DNA from: Gammaproteobacteria bacterium
GTDB lineage: Bacteria; Pseudomonadota; Gammaproteobacteria; Chromatiales; Chromatiaceae
Assembly (NCBI GenBank): GCA_024277555.1
Contig: JAJRUY010000028.1
Span: 1-36,100, forward strand
Length of the DNA stretch: 36,100 bases
Direction of reading: 5' to 3'
Below, piece by piece: positions 14,903 to 22,879 of the stretch. The stretch's first letter is position 1. Each line of letters opens with the position of its first letter. The notes below the pieces were generated by a model that saw only the letters and a program-made list of their open reading frames with translations, searched no databases and had not been told where the DNA came from. The position numbers and the translations under genes are program-made.

Positions 14903-15260
14903 GGAAGACGGTCGGATAGTCGCTGTCGCATTGGCGATGGAGGAAAGTCCGGGCTCCGCAGGGCAAGTCGCCAGGTAACGCCTGGGAGGCGCAAGCCTAC
15001 GGAAAGTGCCACAGAAAATATACCGCCTACTTTAAAGGTAGGTAAGGGTGAAATGGTGCGGTAAGAGCGCACCGCGCTGCCGGTAACGGCAGTGGCAGGG
15101 TAAACCCCGGCTGGAGCAAGACCAAATAGGGAAGCATATGCTGCGGCCCGCAGTTGCTTCCGGGTAGGTCGCTTGAGGCGTCCGGTGACGGGCGACCCAG
15201 ATGAATGACTATCACGGCAGCTCAGGTTGCTGACAGAACCCGGCTTACAGACCGTCTTCC
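14903..15260 (+). ncRNA. rnpB: RNase P RNA, bacterial class A
   Basis: This is the catalytic RNA of ribonuclease P, which removes 5' leaders from tRNA precursors. Signature stretches are GGAGGAAAGTCCGGGCTCC near 14939, CCAGGTAACGCCTGG near 14970, GGTAAGAGCGCACCG near 15059, the block ending GAGCAAGACCAAATAGG, and the 3' ACAGAACCCGGCTTA (around 15233). The ends are set by the P1 helix: GGAAGACGGTC (14903-14913) pairs with GACCGTCTTCC (15250-15260) over 11 bp. The length of about 358 nt fits type A RNAs (E. coli 377). The position just upstream of mraZ matches Pseudomonas. Confidence 0.96.
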
Positions 15261-15327
15261 TTCTCTACTTCTCATTTTTCACAATTCTTCTTGCAGAACA
15301 ATCCTCACAAATCACTTTAAGTGCATC

Positions 15328-15356
15328 GCGCACATCCTTGTTTGCGCAATTTTTTT
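15328..15356 (+). terminator. Weak candidate terminator after rnpB
   Basis: A short GC-rich stem GCGCA (15328-15332) / TGCGC (15343-15347) with a 10-nt loop is followed by AA and seven T residues (15350-15356). It could stop rnpB transcription before the mraZ promoter, but the 5-bp stem is short. The rest of 15261-15415 is T- and C-rich without a gene. Confidence 0.35.
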
Positions 15357-15415
15357 CCGGTTTTGTGTGCCTTTCGTAAGCTATTGAGAATAAAGACTTT
15401 TTCCTGCTTTCTTTC

Positions 15416-15444
15416 TTGACCCTGTGGGGAGTAAGGCCTATTAT
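15416..15444 (+). promoter_or_regulatory. Main dcw promoter (Pmra-like)
   Basis: TTGACC (15416-15421) and TATTAT (15439-15444) each match sigma70 consensus at 5 of 6 positions with an ideal 17-bp spacer. The start is predicted near 15451, about 34 nt before mraZ. This is the only strong promoter I can see ahead of the long overlapping operon. One TGGGG box (15425-15429) lies within the spacer. Confidence 0.8.
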
Positions 15445-15455
15445 TCAATGCAATG

Positions 15456-15480
15456 TGGGGAAATGTGGGGAAAAAGGGGT
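15456..15480 (+). promoter_or_regulatory. MraZ-type operator: TGGGG repeats at 10-bp period
   Basis: TGGGG at 15456-15460 and 15466-15470, and GGGGT at 15476-15480, start exactly 10 bp apart. A further TGGGG at 15425 lies 31 bp (three turns) upstream. MraZ of E. coli is known to repress its own operon by binding TGGGN repeats separated by 5 nt just downstream of the -10 box, and the arrangement here is the same. The third repeat merges with the purine-rich ribosome binding site of mraZ. Binding is inferred from this match. Confidence 0.75.
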
Positions 15481-15484
15481 AATT

Positions 15485-15943
15485 GTGTTTCTTGGTGTCA
15501 ACGCGTTGAATCTGGATGTAAAAGGGCGTCTGGCGATTCCGGTCAAGTACCGGAAAGAGCTGGGTGCGTCTGACGGTTCTGGCGTGGTGGTGACCATCAA
15601 TCCTTACGAGCGTTGCCTGTGGCTGTATCCCGAAAGTGAATGGCAGGAAGTGGCGCAGAAAGTCATGCGCCTGCCTGCACTGAAGAAACACAACAAAAAT
15701 CTGCAACGCCTGCTTCTGGGGCATGCATCGGAACTGGAGCTTGATGGCCAGGGGCGGATTTTATTGAGCAACAGCCTGCGTGAATATGCGGGCATGGACA
15801 AGCAGGTTGCCCTGGTTGGACAGGGTCGCAAGTTTGAGATCTGGAATGAGCAACAGTGGTTTACAAACAGGGAAGAGTGGCTGGGTGATATCGACCAGCC
15901 GGAATCCGAAATGTCGGAAGAACTGGCGAATCTGGCGCTGTAG
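15485..15943 (+). CDS. mraZ: Transcriptional regulator MraZ
   Basis: MraZ is a double AbrB/SpoVT-fold DNA-binding protein that represses the dcw operon. The 152-residue product equals the E. coli length. It starts FLGVNALNLDVKGRLAIP after the initiator GTG (15485), matching the first AbrB-like repeat. The second repeat has LLLGHASELELDGQGRILL in the middle (about 74-92). The GTG has AAGGGG 5-6 nt upstream; the frame is open further back to 15416, but that overlaps the promoter and has no homology. The stop abuts the GTG of rsmH with no spacing. Confidence 0.95.
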   Translation: MFLGVNALNLDVKGRLAIPVKYRKELGASDGSGVVVTINPYERCLWLYPESEWQEVAQKVMRLPALKKHNKNLQRLLLGHASELELDGQGRILLSNSLREYAGMDKQVALVGQGRKFEIWNEQQWFTNREEWLGDIDQPESEMSEELANLAL

Positions 15944-16882
15944 GTGGCTGCTGCGGCACTACACAAGCCGGTTTTGCTAAAGGAAGCGATTGAAGCAATG
16001 AATATCCAGCAAAACAGTTGTTGCGTGGATGGCACATTCGGCCGTGGCGGTCATAGTGCTGCGATTCTTGAGCGCCTGGGAAAAGACGGCTGCCTGATCG
16101 CCCTGGACAAGGATGAGCAGGCGATTGTTCATGGTAAAGAGCAATTCGCCGGGGAACCGCGCCTGCATTTGCATCACTGCAGTTTCTCCCGGCTTCAGGA
16201 TGTAATAGAGCAGCATGGGTTGGTTCGCAAGGTAAATGCCGTGCTGCTGGATCTTGGTGTCTCGTCGCCGCAGCTGGATGATGCCGGGCGGGGATTCAGC
16301 TTCCAGCTCGATGGCCCCCTGGATATGCGCATGGATCGGAGCAGCGGCATAAACGCCGCCCAATGGCTGGCTACAGCAGAAGAATCCGAAATAGCCAGAG
16401 TGCTGTGGGAATACGGCGAAGAACGTTTTTCACGGCGCATCGCCCGGGCCATTGTTGAACAGCGCGGCACCGAACCTCTGCATACCACTAAGCAGCTGGC
16501 GCAGCTGATTTTCCGGGCCAGCCCGGTGAAAGAGCGGCACAAGCACCCGGCAACACGCAGTTTTCAGGCGATTCGCATTCATATCAACAGGGAGCTGGAT
16601 GATCTCAGGGAAGGTCTCAGGCAGGCAGTGGAAGTGCTGGCTCCCGGCGGCAGGCTGGTGGTGATCAGCTTCCATTCCCTGGAAGACCGGATTGTGAAGC
16701 GCTTTATGCGGGATATGTCGCGGGGAGACCAGCTGCCCAAAGGCGTGCCGGTAATGGAGAAACAGCGCAAGCCGGGAATATTGAAACTGGTGGGAAAGCT
16801 GGTGCGGGCTGGCCAGCAGGAGCTGCAACAAAACCCCAGAGCCCGTAGCGCCATCATGCGCATTGCTAAAAAACAGGCATGA
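15944..16882 (+). CDS. rsmH: 16S rRNA (cytosine1402-N4)-methyltransferase RsmH
   Basis: RsmH (MraW) N4-methylates C1402 of 16S rRNA, complementing the 2'-O-methylation by RsmI. The protein has 312 residues (E. coli 313). It shows the SAM-binding motif VDGTFGRGGHSAAIL (about residues 25-39), the catalytic-region LDLGVSSPQLDDAGRGFSF, and the C-terminal SFHSLEDRIVKRFM. Initiation is at a GTG directly following the mraZ TAG, so the two genes should be coupled. Its stop overlaps the ftsL start as ATGA. Confidence 0.96.
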   Translation: MAAAALHKPVLLKEAIEAMNIQQNSCCVDGTFGRGGHSAAILERLGKDGCLIALDKDEQAIVHGKEQFAGEPRLHLHHCSFSRLQDVIEQHGLVRKVNAVLLDLGVSSPQLDDAGRGFSFQLDGPLDMRMDRSSGINAAQWLATAEESEIARVLWEYGEERFSRRIARAIVEQRGTEPLHTTKQLAQLIFRASPVKERHKHPATRSFQAIRIHINRELDDLREGLRQAVEVLAPGGRLVVISFHSLEDRIVKRFMRDMSRGDQLPKGVPVMEKQRKPGILKLVGKLVRAGQQELQQNPRARSAIMRIAKKQA

Positions 16883-17163
16883 AACGTCCCCATTTATGGA
16901 TGCTCATGCTGCTGGCAACTGCGGTGCTGGTTTCTGCTGTGGCGGTGGTGCATGCGAAGTATCGCTCACGGGTGCTGTTTGGCGAACTCCAGCGCCTGGA
17001 GGCGCAGGCAGACGAAGCGGATATCGAGTGGGAGCGCCTGCTGATCGAGCATGGCGCCTGGGGAACACCGGCACATATCGAAGCAAGTGCAAGGAAGAAA
17101 TTGAAAATGCGTATGCCCAGGGCAGACGAAGTGATTATTATCAAAGGGCGTCATGGCAGCTAA
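16879..17163 (+). CDS. ftsL: Cell division protein FtsL
   Basis: FtsL is a small bitopic divisome protein that joins FtsB and FtsQ and helps activate FtsWI septal synthesis. The 94-residue product has a short cytoplasmic N-terminus, one membrane helix (about 6-25), and a periplasmic coiled coil rich in Leu/Glu/Ala (about 30-65). It is shorter than E. coli FtsL (121), mainly at the cytoplasmic end. Recognition rests on this architecture and on position between rsmH and ftsI. It overlaps rsmH by 4 nt and ftsI by 11 nt. Confidence 0.88.
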   Translation: MKRPHLWMLMLLATAVLVSAVAVVHAKYRSRVLFGELQRLEAQADEADIEWERLLIEHGAWGTPAHIEASARKKLKMRMPRADEVIIIKGRHGS

Positions 17164-18916
17164 ACGGGAAAAGCGGGCAAAGATGCACAAACGGGCAGAA
17201 GCGCTGCCCAAGGCCTATGTGGGCCGACGCCGGGTTGTGCTTACGGTGTTCATGATTGCCGTAAGCAGCCTGATCTGGCGGGCTGTGGATCAGCAGATAT
17301 TCGAGAGGGATTTCCTGCAGTCCGAAGGTGGCCACCGCTATCTGGACAGAGTTGAAGTGCCCGCGCATCGTGGCGCCATCACTGACCGCAATGGCGTGGT
17401 GCTGGCGATGAGTACGCCGGTGGATTCCATTGCGGCAAATCCGCGCCTGTTACGCCCGGATGCAGAAACACTGCGGCCTCTGGCGCAGGCGCTGGATGTC
17501 GGGCTGGATGATTTGCGCCGCCGCCTGGCGCGTTATAGCCACAAGCATTTCGTGTATCTGAAGCGGCGTCTGCCCCCCGAGTCTGCCCAGGAAGTGATGG
17601 AGGTAGCGAAAAAACATCGTATTGTCGGATTGCAGACCACCCGGGAATATCGGCGCTACTACCCGGATGGCGAGATTTTCGCCCATGTGATCGGCTTTAC
17701 CGATCTCGATGATATCGGCCAGGAAGGCCTGGAGTTTGCATTCAATGAACAACTGGCGGGCAAGCCGGGCCTGAAGCGCGTATTGCGTGATGGGCGCCGC
17801 CAGGCGGTGGCGGATGTCGAAAGCCTGCGCATGTCCCAGCCGGGAAAGAACCTGGCTCTCAGTCTGGATCAGCGCCTGCAATACATCGCCTATCGTGAGC
17901 TCAAGGCGGCCATCGCCAAGCACGATGCTGTTTCCGGTTCCATCGTGATGCTGGATGTGAAAACTGGTGAAGTGCTGGTGATGGTCAATCAGCCGGGCTA
18001 CAACCCCAATGGCAACCGCAGCACCCGTGGCGGGCGGTTGCGCAATCGGGCAGTCACAGACGTGTTTGAGCCGGGTTCCACCATGAAGCCCCTGACGGTA
18101 GCAGTAGGGTTGGATCTGGGAGTGATCCAGGCGGATACCCGCATTGATACCGGTCCGGGGTATTTCAAGCTGGGGAAGTTCAAGGTCAGTGATCATGAAA
18201 ATCTGGGTGTCGTGGACATAGAAACCATCATCAAGAAATCCAGCAACGTAGGCGCGGGCAAGATTGCCTTGTCTCTTCCCAAGGAAAAGTTCCGGGAATA
18301 CCTTGCTGCGCTGGGATTTGGCAGCAGCACCGGATCCGGATATCCCGGAGAGGCGAGCGGGCAGCTGCGACCTGCAGCCAACTGGGCGCGGATTGACCAG
18401 GCAACGCTTGCCTACGGATACGGCATTTCGGCATCTGTGCTGCAACTTGCCCAGGCCTATGCAGTGCTTGCAGCAGATGGAATATACCGGCCTGTCAGCC
18501 TGTTGCGCAGGGATAGGGCGCCGCAGGGAACAAGAGTTTTCAGCAAAAAAACCGCCCTGGAGGTACGCCGCATGATGGAGTCGGTTGTTGCTGCTGGGGG
18601 CACCGCCACTCGTGCTGTGGTCGCAGGTTATCGTGTTGCCGGCAAGACTGGCACGGTAAAGAAGGCTGGCGTAGGTGGTTACTCCCAGCGCAAATACCTT
18701 TCCCTGTTTGCGGGCATGGCGCCGGCCAGCAATCCACGGCTGGTGGTTGCGGTGATGATCAATGAACCCAGAGGCAAGCAGTACTACGGCGGGCTGGTGG
18801 CTGCGCCAGTGTTTGCGGCGGTCATGGACGATGCGCTGCGTTTGCTGAATGTGGCACCGGATGCCCTGGATCAAAACCAGGCCGTGCGCCTTGCCCATAC
18901 AGGGGTGCGTCCTTGA
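17153..18916 (+). CDS. ftsI: Septal peptidoglycan transpeptidase FtsI (PBP3)
   Basis: FtsI is the class B penicillin-binding protein that cross-links septal peptidoglycan in complex with FtsW. The 587-residue protein has a basic cytoplasmic tail, one membrane helix (about 27-45), and a pedestal domain beginning with PAHRGAITDRNG. A C-terminal transpeptidase domain follows with all three active-site motifs: SxxK (S309-T-M-K312), SxN (S363-S-N365) and KTGT (498-501). Length equals E. coli PBP3 (588). The start ATG lies 11 nt inside ftsL with AAAGGG upstream. Its TGA overlaps the murE ATG by one base (TGATG). Confidence 0.97.
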   Translation: MAAKREKRAKMHKRAEALPKAYVGRRRVVLTVFMIAVSSLIWRAVDQQIFERDFLQSEGGHRYLDRVEVPAHRGAITDRNGVVLAMSTPVDSIAANPRLLRPDAETLRPLAQALDVGLDDLRRRLARYSHKHFVYLKRRLPPESAQEVMEVAKKHRIVGLQTTREYRRYYPDGEIFAHVIGFTDLDDIGQEGLEFAFNEQLAGKPGLKRVLRDGRRQAVADVESLRMSQPGKNLALSLDQRLQYIAYRELKAAIAKHDAVSGSIVMLDVKTGEVLVMVNQPGYNPNGNRSTRGGRLRNRAVTDVFEPGSTMKPLTVAVGLDLGVIQADTRIDTGPGYFKLGKFKVSDHENLGVVDIETIIKKSSNVGAGKIALSLPKEKFREYLAALGFGSSTGSGYPGEASGQLRPAANWARIDQATLAYGYGISASVLQLAQAYAVLAADGIYRPVSLLRRDRAPQGTRVFSKKTALEVRRMMESVVAAGGTATRAVVAGYRVAGKTGTVKKAGVGGYSQRKYLSLFAGMAPASNPRLVVAVMINEPRGKQYYGGLVAAPVFAAVMDDALRLLNVAPDALDQNQAVRLAHTGVRP

Positions 18917-20436
18917 TGGCCGGCGCACAACAACAGTACAGCGGCTGGCTGGCCGGTGATTTGCTTGCAGATCTTGGCTTGCCAGCGGGAACCTGGGAGC
19001 AGCTGCCGGTTTCCGGCCTGACGCTGGACAGCCGCAAGACAGAACCAGGCTTCGTATTTCTGGCCCTGTCCGGAAGTCAGGGGCACGGGCTGGAATATCT
19101 GCAACAGGCTCTGGACAACGGCGTATCGCTGGTTGTTGCAGAGACCTCCGGGAACTGGCCTGAACACAGGATAAGCCGACAGGAGCGATCAGTACCCATA
19201 CTGGTGCTGGATGACCTGCGCCGCATCGCCAGTGAAATTGCCGCCCGTTTTTACGGGCATCCGGCCCGGGACATGCGCATCGCAGGGATCACAGGCACCA
19301 ACGGCAAAACCAGCGTCAGCCTGTTTCTGGCCCAGGCGCTGCCGGAAGCATGGCATTGTGCCGTTACCGGCACCACGGGAAACGGCTTTCCCGGCAGCTT
19401 GCAGCCGGCAAGCCATACCACCCCCGATGCGGTAGAGGCGCAGCATATTCTATCTGATCTGAGGTCATCCGGAGCGAAAGCCGTTGCCATGGAGGTGTCC
19501 TCCCATGCGTTGCATCAATACCGCCTGGAGGCTGTGCCCTTCCATACTGCAGTGTTCACCAATTTGAGCCGGGATCACCTGGACTATCATGGCTCCATGC
19601 GCGCCTATGCCGCCGCCAAGCAGCGCTTGTTCGAGACTCCCGGCCTGGAGATGGCCGTGCTCAACACGGATGATGCTGCGGGAGCAGAGCTGTTGTCCGG
19701 TCTGAAAGGGAAAGTATCAACCATTGCCTGTCATCGGGGTGTGCATGCCCTGGGCGCCGACGAGTTTATCCATATCGAGAGCATTGAGCATCGCCCCCGG
19801 GGATTGCGCCTGCAGTTTTCATCTTCCTGGGGGAAAGGTGAAATAGACAGCCGTCTTCTTGGCGACTTCAATGCAAGCAACCTGGCGCTGGTGCTGGCCG
19901 TATTGCTTGGTTGGGGTGTGCCCATGGAGCAGGCGATTGCCGGGCTGGAAAAGCTGGAGACAGTACCCGGGCGCATGCAGAAGTTTGGTGGTGGTGATCA
20001 GCCGCTGGTGATAGTGGATTACGCACATACGCCGGATGCCCTGGCAAAAGTGCTTGCCGGCCTGCGCAGCCACGGAGCCAGGCGCCTGTACTGTGTATTT
20101 GGCTGCGGTGGTGATCGTGACCGGGGCAAGCGGGCGCAAATGGGAACCCTGGCGGAGGCTCTGGCGGATGTGGTGATCCTTACGGATGACAACCCCAGAA
20201 GTGAATCGTCGGCGGCCATACTTGCAGACATCCTGGAAGGCATGGAAGAACCGCGCAAGGCGTTGGTAATGCCGGATCGGGCTGAAGCCATAGCCGCCGC
20301 AATTCACCAGGCGCAAGCTGGCGAGATTGTTCTGGTGGCAGGAAAAGGGCATGAAAGTTTTCAGCAGCTTGGTGATCAGCGCCTGCCCTTCAGTGATATC
20401 GAGCAGGTACGGCGCTGCCTGGGAGGTGCCTCATGA
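18916..20436 (+). CDS. murE: UDP-MurNAc-L-Ala-D-Glu:meso-diaminopimelate ligase
   Basis: MurE adds the third residue of the peptidoglycan stem peptide in the cytoplasm, using ATP. The 506-residue protein has the Mur-ligase P-loop GTNGKTS (127-133), the central-domain TNLSRDHLDYHGSM, and the DNPR motif (425-428) that selects meso-diaminopimelate over lysine. It therefore predicts the Gram-negative A1gamma peptidoglycan type. ATG 18916 shares a base with the ftsI stop; the TTG one codon earlier is unlikely to be the start. murF follows with a 4-nt ATGA overlap. Confidence 0.97.
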   Translation: MAGAQQQYSGWLAGDLLADLGLPAGTWEQLPVSGLTLDSRKTEPGFVFLALSGSQGHGLEYLQQALDNGVSLVVAETSGNWPEHRISRQERSVPILVLDDLRRIASEIAARFYGHPARDMRIAGITGTNGKTSVSLFLAQALPEAWHCAVTGTTGNGFPGSLQPASHTTPDAVEAQHILSDLRSSGAKAVAMEVSSHALHQYRLEAVPFHTAVFTNLSRDHLDYHGSMRAYAAAKQRLFETPGLEMAVLNTDDAAGAELLSGLKGKVSTIACHRGVHALGADEFIHIESIEHRPRGLRLQFSSSWGKGEIDSRLLGDFNASNLALVLAVLLGWGVPMEQAIAGLEKLETVPGRMQKFGGGDQPLVIVDYAHTPDALAKVLAGLRSHGARRLYCVFGCGGDRDRGKRAQMGTLAEALADVVILTDDNPRSESSAAILADILEGMEEPRKALVMPDRAEAIAAAIHQAQAGEIVLVAGKGHESFQQLGDQRLPFSDIEQVRRCLGGAS

Positions 20437-21797
20437 TTGCTTTTCGCTTGTCCGAACTCGCAGCAGAACTGCATGGCAAGCTGATGGGTGAAGATGTGGA
20501 AATCAGTTCCGTAAGCACGGACAGCCGTCAGCTTGCTGCAGGTGATTTGTATGTGGCTCTGACCGGGCCAAGGTTCGATGGGCACGATTTCCTGCAGGAT
20601 GCCGCCCGGCGGGGAGCCGCTGCCGCACTGGTCAGCGCCAGGTGTGACGCGGCTCTGCCCTGTGTGCAGGTGGCGGATACGCGCATTGCTCTGGGCAGCC
20701 TGGCAGCGGCCTGGCGCCAGCGCTCCGGAGTCAGCGTGGTGGCCATTACCGGCAGCAATGGCAAGACCACGGTGAAGGAGATGCTTGCAGAGATCCTCTC
20801 CCGCAGAGGGAAAACCCTGGCTACCCGTGGCAACCTCAACAACGATATCGGCCTGCCACTGACCCTGTGCCACTTGCAGGATGAAGCCTATGCGGTGGTG
20901 GAGATGGGGGCCAATCATCCCGGTGAGATCGACTATCTGAGCCGTATTGCCTGTCCTGATGTTGCGATTTTGAATAACGCCGGTCGTGCGCACCTGGAGG
21001 GATTCGGGAGTCTGGACGGAGTGGCCAAAGCCAAGGCGGAAATCATCAACGGTCTGACTGTCGATGGCGTATTCGTGTTCAACGCAGACGATGCCTATGC
21101 CGACTTGTGGCGGCAGCTGGCGCAATCCCGTCAACAGCTGAGTTTTGGTGTTTCCCGGCCTGCCGATGTCAGCAGTCCCGCCGATTCCCTGCGGCTGGTC
21201 TGGGATGCGCTAGGCTTTCGCAGTGAATTTACGGTGCAGACTCCCGCTGGTGAATTACAGATCAGCATGCGCCTGGCTGGTGAGCACAATCGCATGAATG
21301 CCCTGGCAGCCATTGCAGCCGCTCTGGTGCTGGATGCTTCTCAAGAGGACATAGAAGCCGGTCTGGCATCCCTGCAGCCAGTGCCTGGCCGCTTGTGCCC
21401 CAGAGGTGGTTCGATAGCAGATTGCCTGATTGATGACAGCTACAATGCCAACCCGGATTCGGTGCGCATGGCAATGGAAGTATTGTGTCAGTTCCCCGGC
21501 CGCAAATTGCTGGTGCTGGGGGATCTGGGCGAGTTGGGCGGCAATGCAGCCACATTGCATGCAGAACTTGGGGAGCTGGCTGCGAACAAGGGTATAGACC
21601 TGCTGTTCACCTGCGGCCTGCTGAGTGAAAAAACCAGCCTGGCCTTTGGTGCCGGCGCCAGACACTTTCCGGATCAGGAAGCACTCATTGCCTGCCTGCA
21701 AGACGAACTGCGGCCAGGGGATGCGGTGCTGGTGAAAGGTTCCCGTTCTGCGGGCATGGAGCAAACCGTTGCAGTGCTTTGCGGGGAGAACGGCTGA
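20433..21797 (+). CDS. murF: UDP-MurNAc-tripeptide:D-alanyl-D-alanine ligase
   Basis: MurF attaches the D-Ala-D-Ala made by Ddl, completing the UDP-MurNAc-pentapeptide. The protein has 454 residues (E. coli 452). The P-loop is GSNGKTTVKEML (from residue 107), followed by RGNLNNDIGLPLTL and VEMGANHPGEIDYL, which are characteristic of MurF. The C-terminal domain holds DSYNANPDSVRMA. Start and stop overlap murE (ATGA) and mraY (TGATG). Confidence 0.97.
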   Translation: MIAFRLSELAAELHGKLMGEDVEISSVSTDSRQLAAGDLYVALTGPRFDGHDFLQDAARRGAAAALVSARCDAALPCVQVADTRIALGSLAAAWRQRSGVSVVAITGSNGKTTVKEMLAEILSRRGKTLATRGNLNNDIGLPLTLCHLQDEAYAVVEMGANHPGEIDYLSRIACPDVAILNNAGRAHLEGFGSLDGVAKAKAEIINGLTVDGVFVFNADDAYADLWRQLAQSRQQLSFGVSRPADVSSPADSLRLVWDALGFRSEFTVQTPAGELQISMRLAGEHNRMNALAAIAAALVLDASQEDIEAGLASLQPVPGRLCPRGGSIADCLIDDSYNANPDSVRMAMEVLCQFPGRKLLVLGDLGELGGNAATLHAELGELAANKGIDLLFTCGLLSEKTSLAFGAGARHFPDQEALIACLQDELRPGDAVLVKGSRSAGMEQTVAVLCGENG

Positions 21798-22879
21798 TGC
21801 TGATCTGGCTCACTGAATACCTGGCCCAGTTTGATCCGGCCTTCAATGTGTTTCGCTACATCACTTTGCGCGCGATTCTGGGTGTGCTCACCGCCCTGGT
21901 GATCTCCTTTGTGGTGGGGCCGGTGATGATTCGCCGCCTGAGCCAGTACAAGATCGGCCAGACGGTGCGTAACGATGGCCCGGAAAGCCATTTATCCAAG
22001 GCGGGTACGCCGACCATGGGCGGAGCGCTGATTCTGGTGGCGGTGTCCATCGCCGTGTTGTTGTGGGCGGATCTGAGCAACCGTTACATATGGATCGTGT
22101 TGCTCACTACCCTGAGTTTTGGGGCGGTTGGTCTGGTGGACGATTACAAAAAACTGGTGCTCGGGGATTCCCGGGGCTTGCCAGCCCGCTGGAAATACCT
22201 GTGGCAATCGGTGTTCGGTCTGGCGGCGGCTGTGGCCCTGTACGTTACGGCCGCAGTTCCGGCTGACACCCAACTGATCGTTCCTTTCTTCAAGGACGTG
22301 GTGCTGGATCTTGGGCCGGCTTTTATCTTGCTGTCCTACCTGGTTATCGTGGGCTCCTCGAATGCAGTGAATTTGACCGACGGACTCGATGGTCTGGCGA
22401 TTCTGCCAACCGTGCTGGTGGCGGGAGCTCTGGGCGTGTTTGCCTATGTTTCCGGGCATATGTATTTGTCGAAATACCTGTTGATTCCTTATCTTCCCGG
22501 GGCGGGAGAGCTGGCCATATTCTGTGGTGCGCTGGTGGGGGCCGGGCTGGGATTTCTCTGGTTCAACGCCTATCCTGCCCAGGTGTTCATGGGAGACGTG
22601 GGCGCCCTGGCCCTGGGAGCAGCTCTGGGTGTGGTGGCGGTAGCGGTGCGGCAGGAGCTGGTGCTGTTCATCATGGGTGGTGTATTTGTGGTGGAGACCG
22701 TATCGGTAATCCTGCAAGTGGCCTCCTACAAGCTTACCGGCCGCAGGATATTTCGCATGGCGCCGCTGCATCATCATTTTGAATTGAAGGGGTGGCCGGA
22801 ACCGCGGGTGATTGTGCGCTTCTGGATTGTAACCGTCATCCTGGTACTGGTGGGGCTGGCGAGCCTGAAGATTCGCTGA
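21797..22879 (+). CDS. mraY: Phospho-MurNAc-pentapeptide translocase MraY
   Basis: MraY transfers phospho-MurNAc-pentapeptide to undecaprenyl phosphate, forming lipid I at the inner membrane. The 360 residues equal the E. coli enzyme, with about ten membrane helices. Catalytic-loop motifs are GLVDDYKKL, NLTDGLDGLA and FMGDVGALALGAALG. The C-terminal HHHFELKGWPEPRVIVRFW is diagnostic of MraY over WecA-type paralogues. ATG 21797 overlaps the murF stop by one base; an upstream in-frame start at 21779 would add six residues and is unlikely. Confidence 0.98.
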   Translation: MLIWLTEYLAQFDPAFNVFRYITLRAILGVLTALVISFVVGPVMIRRLSQYKIGQTVRNDGPESHLSKAGTPTMGGALILVAVSIAVLLWADLSNRYIWIVLLTTLSFGAVGLVDDYKKLVLGDSRGLPARWKYLWQSVFGLAAAVALYVTAAVPADTQLIVPFFKDVVLDLGPAFILLSYLVIVGSSNAVNLTDGLDGLAILPTVLVAGALGVFAYVSGHMYLSKYLLIPYLPGAGELAIFCGALVGAGLGFLWFNAYPAQVFMGDVGALALGAALGVVAVAVRQELVLFIMGGVFVVETVSVILQVASYKLTGRRIFRMAPLHHHFELKGWPEPRVIVRFWIVTVILVLVGLASLKIR

